Positions 39,592-50,700 of a stretch of 64,000 bases of DNA are shown piece by piece (positions within the stretch are counted from its first letter, which is position 1; every line of letters begins with the position of its first letter). The notes below the pieces were generated by a model that made no database searches, was not told the DNA's origin, and worked only from the letters and a program-made list of their open reading frames with translations. The stretch spans positions 3,286,001 to 3,350,000 of the forward strand of contig NZ_CP099397.1 in assembly GCF_021495345.1 (NCBI RefSeq), read 5' to 3'. The DNA comes from Pseudomonas hydrolytica (lineage in GTDB: Bacteria; Pseudomonadota; Gammaproteobacteria; Pseudomonadales; Pseudomonadaceae). Position numbers and translations under genes: made by a program.

Positions 39592-41835
39592 CTAGGCCAC
39601 GCGGTGGCGACGCGCCTCGATGATATTGGGCAACTGGCCGATACGCGCCAGCAGACGGCCAAGCGCATCGAGCCCGGGAATCTCCACGGTGATCGACATG
39701 GAGGCGGTGTTGTCCTCCTTATTCGAGCGCGTGTTGACCGCCAGCACGTTGAGCTTCTCGTTGAGCAGCACCTGGGTGACGTCACGCAGCAGACCGGAGC
39801 GGTCGTACGCCTTGATGACAATTTCCACCGGGTAGGTCTGCACCGGCACCGGCCCCCAGCTCACCTGGATCATCCGTTCCGGCTCGCGCGCGGACTGCTG
39901 CAGCGCGGTGGGGCAATCCTGGCGATGAATGGTGACGCCACGACCGAGGGTGATGTAGCCGACGATGGGATCTCCCGGCAGCGGCTGGCAGCAGCCGGCC
40001 ATCTGCGTCAACAGGTTGCCGACACCCTGGATCTGGATGTCGCCGCGCTTGCCCGGCTTGAAGCCCTGCGCCTTGCGCGGGATCAGTTCGAGCTGCTCGC
40101 TGCTGCGCTCCGGTTCGACCAGCTGCTGGGCCAGGTTGACCGCATGCGCCAGGCGCACGTCGCCGGCACCCAGCGCCGCGAACAGGTCCTCGGCGATTTT
40201 CAGGTTGGCCTTCTCGGCCAGCTTGTCGAAATCCACGCCGTGCAGGGCCAGGCGCGCCAGCTCGCGTTCGAGCAGCTGCTTGCCGGCAGCGACGTTCTGG
40301 TCGCGGTCCTGCAGCTTGAACCAGTGGACGATCTTGGCCCGCGCGCGGCTGGTGGTGACGTAGCCCAGGTTGGGGTTGAGCCAGTCGCGACTCGGCGAGC
40401 CCTGCTTGCTGGTGATGATCTCCACCTGCTCGCCGGTCTGCAGACTGTAGGTCAGCGGCACGATACGGCCGTTGATCTTGGCGCCGCGGCAGTTGTGACC
40501 GATCTCGGTGTGCACGCGGTAGGCGAAGTCCAGCGGCGTGGCCCCCTTGGGCAGGTCGATGGCGTGGCCGTCGGGGGTGAAGACGTAGACCCGATCCGGC
40601 TCGATGTCCACGCGCAGCTGTTCGGCCAGACCGCCGATATCGCCCAGCTCCTCGTGCCACTCGATAACCTGACGCAGCCAGGAAATCTTCTCTTCATAGT
40701 GGTTGGAGCCGGACTTGACGTCGGTGCCCTTGTAGCGCCAGTGCGCGCACACGCCCAGTTCGGCTTCTTCGTGCATGGAGTGGGTGCGGATCTGCACTTC
40801 CAGCACCTTGCCTTCCGGGCCGAGCACGGCAGTATGCAGCGAGCGGTAGCCGTTCTCCTTGGGGTTGGCGATGTAGTCGTCGAACTCCTTGGGAATGTGC
40901 CGCCACAGGGTGTGCACGATACCCAGGGTGGTGTAGCAGTCACGCACCTCCGGCACCAGCACGCGCACCGCACGCACGTCGTAGATCTGGCTGAACTGCA
41001 GGCCCTTGCGCTGCATCTTGCGCCAGATCGAATAGATGTGTTTCGCCCGGCCGCTGATATCGGCCTTGATGCCGGTGGCTTCCAGCTCCTGGCGCAGATG
41101 GGCCATGGCGTCGTTGATGTACTGTTCGCGATCCAGACGACGCTCGTGCAGCAGCTTGGCGATCTGCTTGTACTGCTCCGGCTCCAGGTAGCGGAAGGAC
41201 AGGTCTTCCAGCTCCCACTTGATATGGCCGATGCCCAGGCGGTGGGCCAGCGGTGCATAGATGTCGAACACCTCGCGCGCCACACGCTGGCGTTTCTCTT
41301 CGTCGGCTTCCTTGACCGCGCGGATGGCGCAGGTGCGTTCGGCCAGCTTGATCAGCGCCACGCGCACGTCGTCGACCATGGCCACCAGCATCTTGCGCAG
41401 GTTCTCTACCTGCGTCTGCGAGCCGACCACCACCGATTCACGCGGATTGATACTGGCGCTGATCGCCGCCATGCGCAGCACGCCTTCGATCAGCTTGGCC
41501 ACCACCGGACCGAAACGCTGGTGCACCGCGGCCAGGGTGATCTTGCCCTCGCGCACGCCACGATAGATGACCGCCGCGACCAGCGAATCCTGATCGAGCT
41601 TGAGGTCGGCGAGGATTTCCGCGATGTCGAGGCCGGCGCGGAACGTCGAGGCGCCCTCGCTCCAGTGATGCTGGGTGGTGTTGGCCTGCTGCTCCAGATC
41701 GCGGGCGAATTCGCAGGCCTCTTGCAGTGCCTGACGATCCAGCGCCGGGTCGACGCTGGCGACATGATCCAGCCAGGCCTCGAGATTGATGCTGCCGTCA
41801 TCGTTGACTGGCTGATGCGCTCTTACCTGAACCAT
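39592..41835 (-). CDS. relA: GTP pyrophosphokinase (ppGpp synthetase I)
   Basis: A 747-aa ribosome-associated enzyme of the stringent response that makes (p)ppGpp from GTP/GDP and ATP. The N-terminal hydrolase region is degenerate (VIYRGVREGKI where SpoT has the HD pair), as expected of RelA. The synthetase domain includes YSIWRKMQRKGLQFSQIYD and NPKENGYRSLHTAV. The TGS domain (VYVFTPDGHAIDLPKGAT) and the C-terminal ACT domain (VIKAYDRSGLLRDVTQVL) follow. Length and order match the family. Confidence 0.97.
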   Translation of the reverse strand: MVQVRAHQPVNDDGSINLEAWLDHVASVDPALDRQALQEACEFARDLEQQANTTQHHWSEGASTFRAGLDIAEILADLKLDQDSLVAAVIYRGVREGKITLAAVHQRFGPVVAKLIEGVLRMAAISASINPRESVVVGSQTQVENLRKMLVAMVDDVRVALIKLAERTCAIRAVKEADEEKRQRVAREVFDIYAPLAHRLGIGHIKWELEDLSFRYLEPEQYKQIAKLLHERRLDREQYINDAMAHLRQELEATGIKADISGRAKHIYSIWRKMQRKGLQFSQIYDVRAVRVLVPEVRDCYTTLGIVHTLWRHIPKEFDDYIANPKENGYRSLHTAVLGPEGKVLEVQIRTHSMHEEAELGVCAHWRYKGTDVKSGSNHYEEKISWLRQVIEWHEELGDIGGLAEQLRVDIEPDRVYVFTPDGHAIDLPKGATPLDFAYRVHTEIGHNCRGAKINGRIVPLTYSLQTGEQVEIITSKQGSPSRDWLNPNLGYVTTSRARAKIVHWFKLQDRDQNVAAGKQLLERELARLALHGVDFDKLAEKANLKIAEDLFAALGAGDVRLAHAVNLAQQLVEPERSSEQLELIPRKAQGFKPGKRGDIQIQGVGNLLTQMAGCCQPLPGDPIVGYITLGRGVTIHRQDCPTALQQSAREPERMIQVSWGPVPVQTYPVEIVIKAYDRSGLLRDVTQVLLNEKLNVLAVNTRSNKEDNTASMSITVEIPGLDALGRLLARIGQLPNIIEARRHRVA

Positions 41836-41962
41836 CGTCTTACCTTCCCTACGGTGCGCATAGGTCGCACCGAGCAGTCGCCGGCCTTCTCTGAGCCGGT
41901 CGGATTAACTGAAAGAACGTACCTCCTGTACGTCCCTGTGACACCGAACGTGCCACTTACCG

Positions 41963-43315
41963 CTAAATCTTTTCGAACAACGCCATGGCTTCGACATGCG
42001 CGGTCTGCGCGAACATGTCGAGAATCCCGGCACGGCGCAGCCGGTATCCCTGCTGCGCCAGCTCCGCGGCGTCGCGCGCCAGGGTGGTCGGGTTGCAGGA
42101 GACGTAGACCAGCCGCCGGGCGCCCAACGCACTCATCCCGCGCACCGCCTCCAGCGCGCCATCGCGCGGCGGATCGAGCAGCACAGCGGCAAAACCGCCA
42201 CGCGCCCAGGTTTCATTGGCCAGCGGGTTGGACAGGTCGGCACGGAAAAAGTGCGCATTGTCCAGCCCGTTGCTCCGTGCGTTGGCCGCAGCCCGCGCGA
42301 CCATCGCCTCGACACCTTCCACAGCCACCACTTCGGCTGCCTGACGCGCCAGCGGCAGGGCGAAATTGCCCAGGCCGCAGAACAGGTCCAGCACCCGCTC
42401 GCCGGGTTGCACTGACAACCAGTCTAGCGCCTGAGCGACCATGGCCTCGTTGACCGGACCGTTGACCTGCACGAAATCGCCCGGGCGATAGGCCAGCCGC
42501 AGCTGCCAGCGCGTCAACTCGAACCCCAGCTCGGCCGCCGGATCGTCGGGCTCTGGCTGTCCGTCGCCCTGCAGCCAGAGCTGCGCGCGATGCTCGCCGC
42601 AGAAGGCGCGCAGACGGCTCAGGTCGGCCTCGGGCAGTTGCGCGGTATGGCGCAGCAGCACGGCTTCGGCGGTGCCGCTGAACAGCTCCACATGCCCGAC
42701 CGCCTGCGGTTTTTCCAGGCTGCGCAACAGCGCCGGCAATGCCCTGAAAATCGGCTGCAAGGGCTGTACCAGTACCGGGCAGTCGTCGATGGCGACGATG
42801 TCCTGGCTGGCTTCGGCGCGGAAACCGACCTGTAGCTGACGCGCCTTGGCATCCCAGCGCACGGCAACCCGCGCGCGGCGGCGGTAGCCGAACTCGGGGC
42901 CAACCAAGGGCGCCGCCCATTCATCCGGCTGCACGCCACCCAAACGTGACAACTGCTCGGTGAGCGTGCGCTGTTTCAGGGCGAGCTGATCGGCATGCGG
43001 CATGTGCTGCAGGTTGCAACCGCCACAGCGCTCGGCATGCATGCAGGGCGCCTCACGGCGCTCGCTGCTGGCGACGATGATGCGTTCGGCGCGCGCCTCG
43101 ACGGTCTGGCTGCGGGCGCCGAGCACCCGCGCCTCGACCTGCTCGCCAGCCAGGGCGCCGCTGACGAACCAGGTACGCCCGCCTTCGAAGGCGATGCCGC
43201 GACCGTCACCGGCCAGGCGCTCGATGGCGAGCTTCTGCTTCTTGCCGACCGGGACCTGCGCCGCGCGACTGCCACCGCTGGGCTGAAAGCGCAGGTTGGA
43301 GCTGCGTCTGGCCAT
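41963..43315 (-). CDS. rlmD: 23S rRNA (uracil-1939-C5)-methyltransferase
   Basis: 450 aa. An N-terminal TRAM-like domain is followed by iron-sulfur cysteines in [14 protein letters not shown] with a fourth in IDDCPVL, as in RumA/RlmD. The SAM-binding motif is [16 protein letters not shown], and the catalytic cysteine lies in [14 protein letters not shown]. Its ATG overlaps the cysM stop by one base (TGATG). Function is SAM-dependent 5-methyluridine formation in 23S rRNA. Confidence 0.95.
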   Translation of the reverse strand: MARRSSNLRFQPSGGSRAAQVPVGKKQKLAIERLAGDGRGIAFEGGRTWFVSGALAGEQVEARVLGARSQTVEARAERIIVASSERREAPCMHAERCGGCNLQHMPHADQLALKQRTLTEQLSRLGGVQPDEWAAPLVGPEFGYRRRARVAVRWDAKARQLQVGFRAEASQDIVAIDDCPVLVQPLQPIFRALPALLRSLEKPQAVGHVELFSGTAEAVLLRHTAQLPEADLSRLRAFCGEHRAQLWLQGDGQPEPDDPAAELGFELTRWQLRLAYRPGDFVQVNGPVNEAMVAQALDWLSVQPGERVLDLFCGLGNFALPLARQAAEVVAVEGVEAMVARAAANARSNGLDNAHFFRADLSNPLANETWARGGFAAVLLDPPRDGALEAVRGMSALGARRLVYVSCNPTTLARDAAELAQQGYRLRRAGILDMFAQTAHVEAMALFEKI

Positions 43316-44220
43316 CAGTGGGTCGGTTCTTGGTAAACGCCGGTGGACAGGTAGCGGTCGCCGCGATCGCAGATGATCGCCACCAGCACCGCGTTCTCCA
43401 CCTGCTGCGACAGGCGCAGCATGCCGGCCACCGAGCCGCCGGAAGACACGCCGCAGAAGATGCCCTCTTCCCGCGCCAGACGACGCATGACGTGCTCGGC
43501 CTCGGCCTGGCCCATGTCCATCACCTGGTCGACCCGTTCGGCCTGATAGATCTTCGGCAGGTATTCCTGCGGCCAGCGACGAATGCCGGGGATGGCCGAG
43601 CCTTCCTGCGGCTGCAGGCCGACGATCTGGATCGCCGGGTTCTGCTCCTTGAGATAGCGCGAGGTGCCCATGATGGTGCCGGTGGTGCCCATGGAGCTGA
43701 TGAAGTGGGTGATGGTCCCGCCGGTCTGGCGCCAGATTTCCGGGCCGGTACCGCTGTAGTGCGCCTCGGGGTTGTCGCCATTGGCGAACTGATCGAGCAC
43801 CTTGCCACGCCCTTCGGCCTGCAGCTTCTCGGCCAGATCACGCGCGCCCTCCATGCCCTCCTCCTTGCTGACCAGGATCAGCTCGGCGCCGTAGGCGGTC
43901 ATCGCCCACTTGCGTTCGGCGGTGGAGTTGTCCGGCATGATCAGGATCATCTTGTAGCCCTTGATCGCCGCCGCCATCGCCAGGGCGATACCGGTATTGC
44001 CGCTGGTGGCTTCGATCAGGGTATCGCCAGGGCGGATATCGCCGCGCAGCTCGGCGCGGTTGATCATCGACAGCGCCGGGCGGTCCTTGACCGAGCCGGC
44101 CGGGTTGTTGCCTTCCAGCTTGACCAGCAGGGTGTTGCTGGTGTCGCCGCCCAGGCGCTGCAGGCGCACCAGGGGCGTGTTGCCGATGCAGTCGGCGATG
44201 GTGGGAAATTGCAGGGTCAT
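43315..44220 (-). CDS. cysM: Cysteine synthase B
   Basis: A 301-aa PLP enzyme converting O-acetylserine and sulfide or thiosulfate to cysteine or S-sulfocysteine. The PLP lysine is in [15 protein letters not shown], the substrate loop in [15 protein letters not shown], and the phosphate loop in [16 protein letters not shown]. CysM rather than CysK is supported by SVKDRPAL and a length near 300. Neighbours and order match P. aeruginosa. Confidence 0.94.
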   Translation of the reverse strand: MTLQFPTIADCIGNTPLVRLQRLGGDTSNTLLVKLEGNNPAGSVKDRPALSMINRAELRGDIRPGDTLIEATSGNTGIALAMAAAIKGYKMILIMPDNSTAERKWAMTAYGAELILVSKEEGMEGARDLAEKLQAEGRGKVLDQFANGDNPEAHYSGTGPEIWRQTGGTITHFISSMGTTGTIMGTSRYLKEQNPAIQIVGLQPQEGSAIPGIRRWPQEYLPKIYQAERVDQVMDMGQAEAEHVMRRLAREEGIFCGVSSGGSVAGMLRLSQQVENAVLVAIICDRGDRYLSTGVYQEPTH

Positions 44221-44319
44221 GGGTCGCTCGAATCCAGACTGACGCGAAGGGGCGTCATGATACGCCGAACCCGCGAGCGCAGCATCCCGGCGAACGTAAC
44301 GCGGCGCTGCGCGGCAGGC

Positions 44320-45657
44320 TCAGGTCGCCGGTAGCTGGATATGCACGCGCAGCCCGGGCTCGCCGTTGTGCGCCCATACGCGGCCGCCCTGCGTTTCCAC
44401 CATGCTGCGGGCAATCGCCAGGCCCAGGCCGAAACCGTCGCCGCCGGGCCGCGCGGCACTGAGCCGGGTGAAGGGGCGGAAGATGGCTTCCAGTTCGCTC
44501 TCGGCGACTCCCGGCCCCTGGTCCTCGATCCACAGCAGCCAATCACCCGCCTCGCGCCGCCCGCCCAGGCGTACCGAGCCACCCTGCGGCGAGTGGCGAA
44601 TGGCATTGCGCAGGATGTTCTCCAGCGCTTGCGCCAGGCCGTTGAGGTGCCCGATCACGCGGCAGTCGGCGGGCAGGTCGCAGGGCATGCGCTCGACGGG
44701 CCAGCCGGTTTCGAACGCGGCATTCTCGCGCAGCACGTCCCACAGCCGGGCGACGTCCACCTCCTCGCTCGGCAGGCGGGGCCTTTCGGTGTCCAGCCAG
44801 ACCAGCTCGAGGGCGTCGCCCACCAGTTTCTCCATTTGCAGCACTTCACGCGCCAGGCGCTGGCGCAGGGCCTCGACGTCCTGTTCGCTCTCGCCGGCCA
44901 CGCGCAGGCGCGCCAGCGGCGTGCGCAGCTCGTGGGACAGGTCGCGCAGCAGCTGACGCTGAAAGGCCACGGTGCCCTGCAGACGCTCGGCCATATGGTC
45001 GAAGCTGCGCGCCAGCTCGCCCAGCTCGTCCTTGCGTTGCGTCACCCGCGGACCCAGCCTGGCCGACAGATCGCCGGAACTCAGCGCCGCGGCCTGCCTG
45101 CGCAGCATCGCCAGCGGAGCGATGAGCAGACGATAGAGCAGCACAGCCAGGGCCACGGCCAGAAGTGCCGGCAGCAGGCGCTGCAACAGCAGTTCCCAGA
45201 GCTCGACGTACTGCCGTGGATCCAGGCGCTGCGGCAGCTCCAGCACCAGGCGCGCCTGGCCATCGCTGAACGGCACATAGAAGGTGGGCGTGCTGCCCGG
45301 TCGCCCCACCGGGAAATCCAGCCTGCGCACGAAATCCAGGCGCTGCTGCTGCGCCTCGTCAAGCGGCATCGACGACAGCGAGTGCTTGTGCTCGTCGACC
45401 ACCGCCGCCCAGATTCCCTCGCGCTCGCGCAGCTGCTCGAGAAAGGTGTCCACACCGACGCTCCCGCCCTCGCGCCAGGCCGCCTCGGCCTCGCGCGCAT
45501 GCTCGCGCAGCACCTGCCGAGTCGACTCGGGCAGATAGGAAGCGGTCTGGACCAGCAGCCGACCGACATCCGCATAGAGGCTGACCAGCAGCAGGCAGAA
45601 CAGCGCAAGCGCTCCGGCCAGGCGCCAGAGCAGCGAGTGCCGACCCGGCAGGCTCAT
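44320..45657 (-). CDS. Two-component sensor histidine kinase (PirS/PfeS-like position)
   Basis: 445 aa. Membrane helix 1 is near residues 10-30, a periplasmic sensor follows, and helix 2 is at about 160-180 (LLPALLAVALAVLLYRLL). Then HAMP, HisKA with phospho-accepting His in LLRDLSHELRTPLARLR, and an ATPase with N box NILRNAIRHS, WIEDQGPGV and GFGLGLAI. Its start overlaps the regulator stop as ATGA. In P. aeruginosa this slot holds pirRS beside the receptor gene pirA; here no receptor gene is present and cysM follows directly. The signal is unknown. Confidence 0.9.
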   Translation of the reverse strand: MSLPGRHSLLWRLAGALALFCLLLVSLYADVGRLLVQTASYLPESTRQVLREHAREAEAAWREGGSVGVDTFLEQLREREGIWAAVVDEHKHSLSSMPLDEAQQQRLDFVRRLDFPVGRPGSTPTFYVPFSDGQARLVLELPQRLDPRQYVELWELLLQRLLPALLAVALAVLLYRLLIAPLAMLRRQAAALSSGDLSARLGPRVTQRKDELGELARSFDHMAERLQGTVAFQRQLLRDLSHELRTPLARLRVAGESEQDVEALRQRLAREVLQMEKLVGDALELVWLDTERPRLPSEEVDVARLWDVLRENAAFETGWPVERMPCDLPADCRVIGHLNGLAQALENILRNAIRHSPQGGSVRLGGRREAGDWLLWIEDQGPGVAESELEAIFRPFTRLSAARPGGDGFGLGLAIARSMVETQGGRVWAHNGEPGLRVHIQLPAT

Positions 45658-46364
45658 GCGCCGGCCTGCGCCAGGATGTAGCCCTTGCCCCAGACGGTGT
45701 CCACCCGCATCGCCTCGTAACCCACCGCCTGCAGCTTGCGGCGGATGTGGCTGACATGCATGTCGAGGCTGCGGTCATGCTGGGCATAGGCGCGGCGCAG
45801 CGCCTGCTGGTAAAGGAAGGGCTTGCTCAGCGCTTCGTCCTGGTGCCGCCACAGCAGCTCCAGCACCCGGTACTCGCTGGGCGTCAGACCGAGCCACTGA
45901 CCGGCGTAGGCGACGTCGCTGCGGCCATCGTCGAACTGCAGGGCATCGTCGCCAACGCCCGGCTGCGGCTCACGGCGCTCGTAGGCGACGCGGCGCAAAA
46001 TGGCCTCCACCCGCACGCTCAGCTCGCCCAGGCTGAAGGGCTTGGGCAGGTAATCGTCGGCGCCCTGGCTGAAACCGGCGATGCGATTCTGCTCATCGCC
46101 CAGCGCCGACATCAGCAACACTGGCACGCTGCGGCGCCGGCGCAGTTGCTGCAGGGCATCCAGACCGTTGATGCCCGGCAGCAGGATGTCCATCAGGATC
46201 AGGTCGAAATCTTCGCGCTCGGCCAGGCGCAACCCCTCGCTGCCATCATGGCTGAGGGTCACATCGAAGCCGCGGGCCACCAGGTGCGATTGCAGGTGAC
46301 TGGCAAGCAGGGGGTCGTCCTCGACGGCGAGAATGCGGGCCGAGGGGCAGGCGTGGGTCATCAT
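45654..46364 (-). CDS. OmpR-family response regulator
   Basis: About 236 aa from an ATG at 46364 (MMTHACPSARILAVEDD); a longer frame opens at 46394 and no clear ribosome site decides. The receiver domain has the acidic pair VEDD, phospho-acceptor Asp in LILMDILLPG, and Lys in LPKPFSLGEL. The winged-helix effector includes LGLTPSEYRVLELLWRHQ and RSLDMHVSHIRRKL. Forms an operon with the kinase. Divergent from gacS. Confidence 0.92.
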   Translation of the reverse strand: MMTHACPSARILAVEDDPLLASHLQSHLVARGFDVTLSHDGSEGLRLAEREDFDLILMDILLPGINGLDALQQLRRRRSVPVLLMSALGDEQNRIAGFSQGADDYLPKPFSLGELSVRVEAILRRVAYERREPQPGVGDDALQFDDGRSDVAYAGQWLGLTPSEYRVLELLWRHQDEALSKPFLYQQALRRAYAQHDRSLDMHVSHIRRKLQAVGYEAMRVDTVWGKGYILAQAGA

Positions 46365-46481
46365 GGTGCAAACCGGGAAGGTAGATGCGAACAATTCTAC
46401 CTATTAAACGACAATCGCTCATCTACAGATTCCGGCGCGCCGAGTCGCTACACTGCCCAGATGTCATAAAGGAGGAAAATC

Positions 46482-49232
46482 GTGTTCAAGGATCTAGGCA
46501 TCAAAGGCCGCGTGCTGCTGCTCACCCTGCTACCCACCAGCCTGCTGGCACTGGTGCTGGGTGGCTACTTCACCTGGGTGCAATTGTCCGGTCTGCAGGC
46601 GCAGCTGCTGCAACGTGGCGAGATGCTGATAGAACACCTGGCGCCCCTGGCCGCCCCCGCCCTGCAGCAGCAGGACAAGGTACTGCTCGAACGCATCGCG
46701 CGGCAGTCGCTGGAACACCCGGACGTGCGTTCGGTGAGCTTCCTCGCCGCCGAGCGGGCGCCATTGGCGCACGCCGGACCGAGCATGCTCAACCCTGCGC
46801 CCAGCGATCAGCCGGGCATCAGCCTGCTCAGCGGCCAGGATGCCACGCGCTTTCTGCTGCCGGTCTACGACCAGCACCTGCTGGCCACCCGCTCGGCAGA
46901 CAGCGAACGCAGCGCCCAGCTGCTCGGCTGGGTGGAGCTGGAGCTATCGCACCAGGGCACGCTGCTGATCGGCTACCGCAGCCTGTTCGCCAGCCTGCTG
47001 CTGATCGCCGGCGGTCTCGCCGTCACCGCCCTGCTGGCCCTGCGCATGGGCCGCAGCATCAACGAGCCGCTGCGTGCCATCAAGGCCGGCGTGGCCCAGC
47101 TCAAGGACGGCCATCTGGAAACCCGCCTGCCGCCGCTGGGCAGCCATGAGATGGACGAGCTGGCCGCCGGCATCAACCGCATGGCCGAGGCGCTGCAGAA
47201 TGCCCAGGAAGAGCTGCAGCACAGCATCGAGCAGGCCACCGAGGACGTGCGGCAGAACCTCGAAACCATCGAGATCCAGAACATCGAGCTGGACTTCGCG
47301 CGCAAGGAAGCCCTGGAGGCCAGCCGCATCAAGTCCGAGTTCCTGGCCAACATGAGCCACGAGATTCGCACCCCGCTCAACGGCATTCTCGGCTTCACCA
47401 ACCTGCTGCAGAAGAGTGAGCTCAGCCCGCGCCAGCAGGACTATCTGGCAACCATCGAGAAATCCGCCGACAGCCTGCTCGGCATCATCAACGAGGTGCT
47501 CGACTTCTCCAAGATCGAGGCCGGGCAGCTGGTGCTGGAGAGCATCCCCTTCAACCTGCGCGACCTGCTGCAGGACACCCTGACCATCCTCGCCCCCGCC
47601 GCCCACGAGAAACAGCTGGAGCTGATCAGCCTGATCTACCGCGACACGCCACTGGCCCTGCGCGGCGACCCGCTGCGCCTGAAACAGGTGCTGACCAACC
47701 TGGTCAGCAACGCCATCAAGTTCACCCGCGAAGGCACTATCGTCATGCGCGCCATGGTCGAGGACGAGAGCGTCGACAGCGCCCAGCTGCGCATCAGCGT
47801 GATGGACACCGGCATCGGCCTGTCCGACGAGGATCTGCGCGCGCTGTTCCAGGCCTTTAGCCAGGCCGACAATTCCCTCAGCCGCCAGGCCGGCGGCACC
47901 GGCCTGGGCCTGGTGATCTCCAAGCGCCTGATCGAACAGATGGGCGGCGAGATCGGCGTCGACAGCACCCCGGGCGAAGGCTCGGAATTCTGGATCAGCC
48001 TGAGCCTGCCGAAAGCCCGCGACGATGCCGACGACCTGCCGCGTACGCCGCTGCAGGGCCGCCGCGTGGCGGTGCTGGAAAGCCACGAACTGGCCCGCCA
48101 GGCGCTCACCCACCAGTTGGAAGACTGCGGTCTCGAGGTGGAAAGCTTCGCCGGCCTGCAGCCACTGCTCGAGGCCGTGAGCCAGCAGCATCAGCACGAA
48201 CGGCCGCTGAGCCTGGCAGTGCTCGGCATCACCGCCGAGCAGTTGCCGCCCGAGGCGCTGGCGCAACACATCTGGGACCTCGACCGCCTTGGCTGCAAGA
48301 CCCTGGTGCTGTGCCCGACCACCGAACTGGGGCTGTTCCACGAATCGCTGCCCGATGCCTACACCCAGCTGCAGGCCAAACCGCCGTGCACGCGCAAGCT
48401 GCACAAGGCGCTGGTCGAGATGCTCTGCCCCCAGCGCGGGCCCGGCGAGCCCAGCGCGCCGGTCAACGGCCGCAGACCGCAGATTCTCTGCGTCGACGAC
48501 AACCCGGCCAACCTGCTGCTGGTGCAAACCCTGCTGGACGATCTCGGCGCCCAGGTCACGGCCGTGGACAGCGGCTTCGCCGCCATCGAAGCGGTGCAGC
48601 ACGGCAGTTTCGATCTGGTGTTCATGGACGTGCAGATGCCGGGCATGGACGGCCGTCAGGCCACCGAGGCCATCCGCCAGTGGGAAGGCGAACAGGGCCG
48701 CAGCGCCACGCCGATCATCGCCCTGACCGCCCATGCACTGGCCAACGAGAAGCGCACCCTGCTGCAAAGCGGCATGGACGACTACCTGACCAAACCGATC
48801 AACGAGCGCCAGCTGTGCCAGGTCATCCTCAAGTGGACCGGCCTGAGCCTGCGCAACCAGCCCGCACACAAACCCGTATCGCCCGCCCCGGCGCCCTCGC
48901 AGATCAAGGTGCTCGACGCCGAGGAAGGGCTGCGTCTGGCCGCCGGCAAGGCCGATCTGGCCGCCGACATGCTGAGCATGCTGCTGGCCGGCCTGCCGGG
49001 TGATCGCCAGGCCATTCGCCAGGCTCGCGATGCCGGCGAACGCACTGCGCTGATCGAGCGCGTACACCGCCTGCATGGCGCGACCCGCTACTGCGGCGTG
49101 CCGCAACTGCGCGCCGCCTGTCAACGTAGCGAAACCCTGCTCAAGCAGGATGACCCGGAGGCTCAGCGCGCGCTGGACGAACTGGACGCAGCCATCGCCC
49201 GCCTCACCGAAGCCACGGCCCAGAGCGCCTGA
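46482..49232 (+). CDS. gacS: GacS/BarA hybrid sensor kinase
   Basis: 916 aa with a GTG start behind a near-perfect AAAGGAGG. Order: two membrane helices around a periplasmic loop (about residues 10-180), HAMP, HisKA with His in [16 protein letters not shown] (~294), ATPase ([12 protein letters not shown]), receiver with Asp in [13 protein letters not shown] (~722), and C-terminal HPt with His in [13 protein letters not shown] (~863). This is the unorthodox tripartite layout and length of GacS, which acts with GacA to drive RsmY/Z small RNAs and relieve RsmA/CsrA repression. Next to ldhA as in P. aeruginosa. Confidence 0.96.
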   Translation: MFKDLGIKGRVLLLTLLPTSLLALVLGGYFTWVQLSGLQAQLLQRGEMLIEHLAPLAAPALQQQDKVLLERIARQSLEHPDVRSVSFLAAERAPLAHAGPSMLNPAPSDQPGISLLSGQDATRFLLPVYDQHLLATRSADSERSAQLLGWVELELSHQGTLLIGYRSLFASLLLIAGGLAVTALLALRMGRSINEPLRAIKAGVAQLKDGHLETRLPPLGSHEMDELAAGINRMAEALQNAQEELQHSIEQATEDVRQNLETIEIQNIELDFARKEALEASRIKSEFLANMSHEIRTPLNGILGFTNLLQKSELSPRQQDYLATIEKSADSLLGIINEVLDFSKIEAGQLVLESIPFNLRDLLQDTLTILAPAAHEKQLELISLIYRDTPLALRGDPLRLKQVLTNLVSNAIKFTREGTIVMRAMVEDESVDSAQLRISVMDTGIGLSDEDLRALFQAFSQADNSLSRQAGGTGLGLVISKRLIEQMGGEIGVDSTPGEGSEFWISLSLPKARDDADDLPRTPLQGRRVAVLESHELARQALTHQLEDCGLEVESFAGLQPLLEAVSQQHQHERPLSLAVLGITAEQLPPEALAQHIWDLDRLGCKTLVLCPTTELGLFHESLPDAYTQLQAKPPCTRKLHKALVEMLCPQRGPGEPSAPVNGRRPQILCVDDNPANLLLVQTLLDDLGAQVTAVDSGFAAIEAVQHGSFDLVFMDVQMPGMDGRQATEAIRQWEGEQGRSATPIIALTAHALANEKRTLLQSGMDDYLTKPINERQLCQVILKWTGLSLRNQPAHKPVSPAPAPSQIKVLDAEEGLRLAAGKADLAADMLSMLLAGLPGDRQAIRQARDAGERTALIERVHRLHGATRYCGVPQLRAACQRSETLLKQDDPEAQRALDELDAAIARLTEATAQSA

Positions 49233-49241
49233 GGACTCGCC

Positions 49242-50237
49242 ATGCGCATCTGTCTGTTCAGCAGCAAGCCCTATGACCGCGACAGCTTCCTCGCCAGCGC
49301 ACGCCCGCAAGACTGGCAGCTGCAGTTCCACGAGACGCGCCTGACCGCGGCCAGTGCCGCGCTGGCCGACGGCTGCGAGGTGGTCTGCGCCTTCATCAAC
49401 GATGATCTGTCGGCACCGGTGCTGGAGCGTCTGGCGGCGGGCGGCACACGCCTGATCGCCCTGCGCTCGGCCGGCTACAACCATGTTGACCTCGCGGCAG
49501 CGCAACGCCTGCAGCTACCCGTGGTACGCGTGCCGGCCTATTCGCCGCATGCGGTAGCCGAACATGCCGTGGCGCTGATCCTGGCGCTGAACCGGCGCAT
49601 CCACCGGGCCTTCAACCGCACCCGCGAGGGGGATTTCTCGCTGCACGGGCTGAGCGGCTTCGACCTGCACGGCAAGACTGTCGGGGTGATAGGCGGCGGC
49701 AAGATCGGCCAGGCGTTCGCCCGCATCATGCATGGCTTCGGCTGCCAGGTGCTGGTCTACGATCCGTTCCCGCTCGCCGGGCTCGATGCCATCGGCGCGC
49801 GCCAGGCGCCATTGGACGAGGTGATCGGCCAGAGCGACATCCTCAGCCTGCACTGCCCGTTGACGGAGGCCAGCTACCACCTGATCGATGCCACTCGCCT
49901 GGCGCAGATGAAGCGCGGCGTCATGCTGATCAATACCGGCCGCGGCGCGCTGGTCGACACCCCGGCGCTGATCGGCGCGCTGAAAAGCGGCCGGCTCGGC
50001 TACCTGGGCCTGGACGTGTACGAAGAGGAATCGGAACTGTTCTTCGAAGACCATTCCGACCTGCCGCTGCAGGACGACACCCTGGCCCGCCTGCTGACCT
50101 TCCCCAACGTCATCATCACCGCGCACCAGGCCTTTCTTACCCATGAAGCCCTGGCCGCCATCGCCCGCACCACGCTGGACAACATCGCCGCCTGGCTCGC
50201 CGGCAGCCCGCGCAATGAGGTCAAGGCCGGCGCGTGA
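49242..50237 (+). CDS. ldhA: D-lactate dehydrogenase (2-hydroxyacid dehydrogenase)
   Basis: 331 aa. NAD-binding motif VGVIGGGKIGQAFARIM at about 145-161. The catalytic Arg, Glu and His are in INTGRGALVD, LDVYEEESELFF and IITAHQAFLTHEAL. The N-terminus MRICLFSSKPYDRDSF is typical of D-LDH (LdhA/FldH). Reduces pyruvate to D-lactate with NADH. Starts 10 bases after gacS, an arrangement shared with other pseudomonads. Confidence 0.93.
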   Translation: MRICLFSSKPYDRDSFLASARPQDWQLQFHETRLTAASAALADGCEVVCAFINDDLSAPVLERLAAGGTRLIALRSAGYNHVDLAAAQRLQLPVVRVPAYSPHAVAEHAVALILALNRRIHRAFNRTREGDFSLHGLSGFDLHGKTVGVIGGGKIGQAFARIMHGFGCQVLVYDPFPLAGLDAIGARQAPLDEVIGQSDILSLHCPLTEASYHLIDATRLAQMKRGVMLINTGRGALVDTPALIGALKSGRLGYLGLDVYEEESELFFEDHSDLPLQDDTLARLLTFPNVIITAHQAFLTHEALAAIARTTLDNIAAWLAGSPRNEVKAGA

Positions 50238-50264
50238 TAGCATGCCGGCTGATCCGGAGGACCC

Positions 50265-50696
50265 ATGGCCGAACACGATTTCCGTTATTCCCTGCTCAAC
50301 CCGCAACACACCCTCACCGAATGCCGCGCCCTGGCGCCGGGCCGCTATCAGGTCACCGGCAACGGCGGCTCGATCCAGGCAGGTGACGCGCTTCTGGTCA
50401 CCCTCAAGGGCAGCCGCGACCTGCACATGCGCCTGGAGGTGGAAAAGGTCCGCCATCTGATCAACCCGCCCGGCCAATGGCTGGCCGTGTGCAAGGGCCC
50501 GCAGTTCAAGGAACTGGCCATCCACAACTGGCAGGTGAACTGCGACGGCTGCGGCAAGCAGCTGGACTTCGAATTCGCCGTCGATGCGGCGCTCGGCAAG
50601 GCGGCGCAAGCCCCGGCCGCCGAGGCCCGCATCGCCGAGCTGGGCTGGCGCAACGACGCCGGCCGGCATCTGTGCCGCAACTGCCAGGAGGCCTGA
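50265..50696 (+). CDS. Conserved hypothetical protein with CxxC pairs
   Basis: 143 aa. Begins MAEHDFRYSLLNPQHTLTEC; the C-terminal third has CDGCGK and, near the end, HLCRNCQEA, which together could bind a metal. The N-terminal part resembles a beta-rich PilZ-sized fold only by impression. A similar protein occupies this slot between ldhA and dinB in other Pseudomonas genomes as I remember. Function unknown. Confidence 0.75.
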   Translation: MAEHDFRYSLLNPQHTLTECRALAPGRYQVTGNGGSIQAGDALLVTLKGSRDLHMRLEVEKVRHLINPPGQWLAVCKGPQFKELAIHNWQVNCDGCGKQLDFEFAVDAALGKAAQAPAAEARIAELGWRNDAGRHLCRNCQEA

Positions 50697-50700
50697 AACC

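Noticed and set aside
33840-42453. Plus-strand frames of 1159 and 1199 codons opposite the indolepyruvate oxidoreductase, mazG and relA
   Set aside because: Composition artefacts opposite well-recognised genes.
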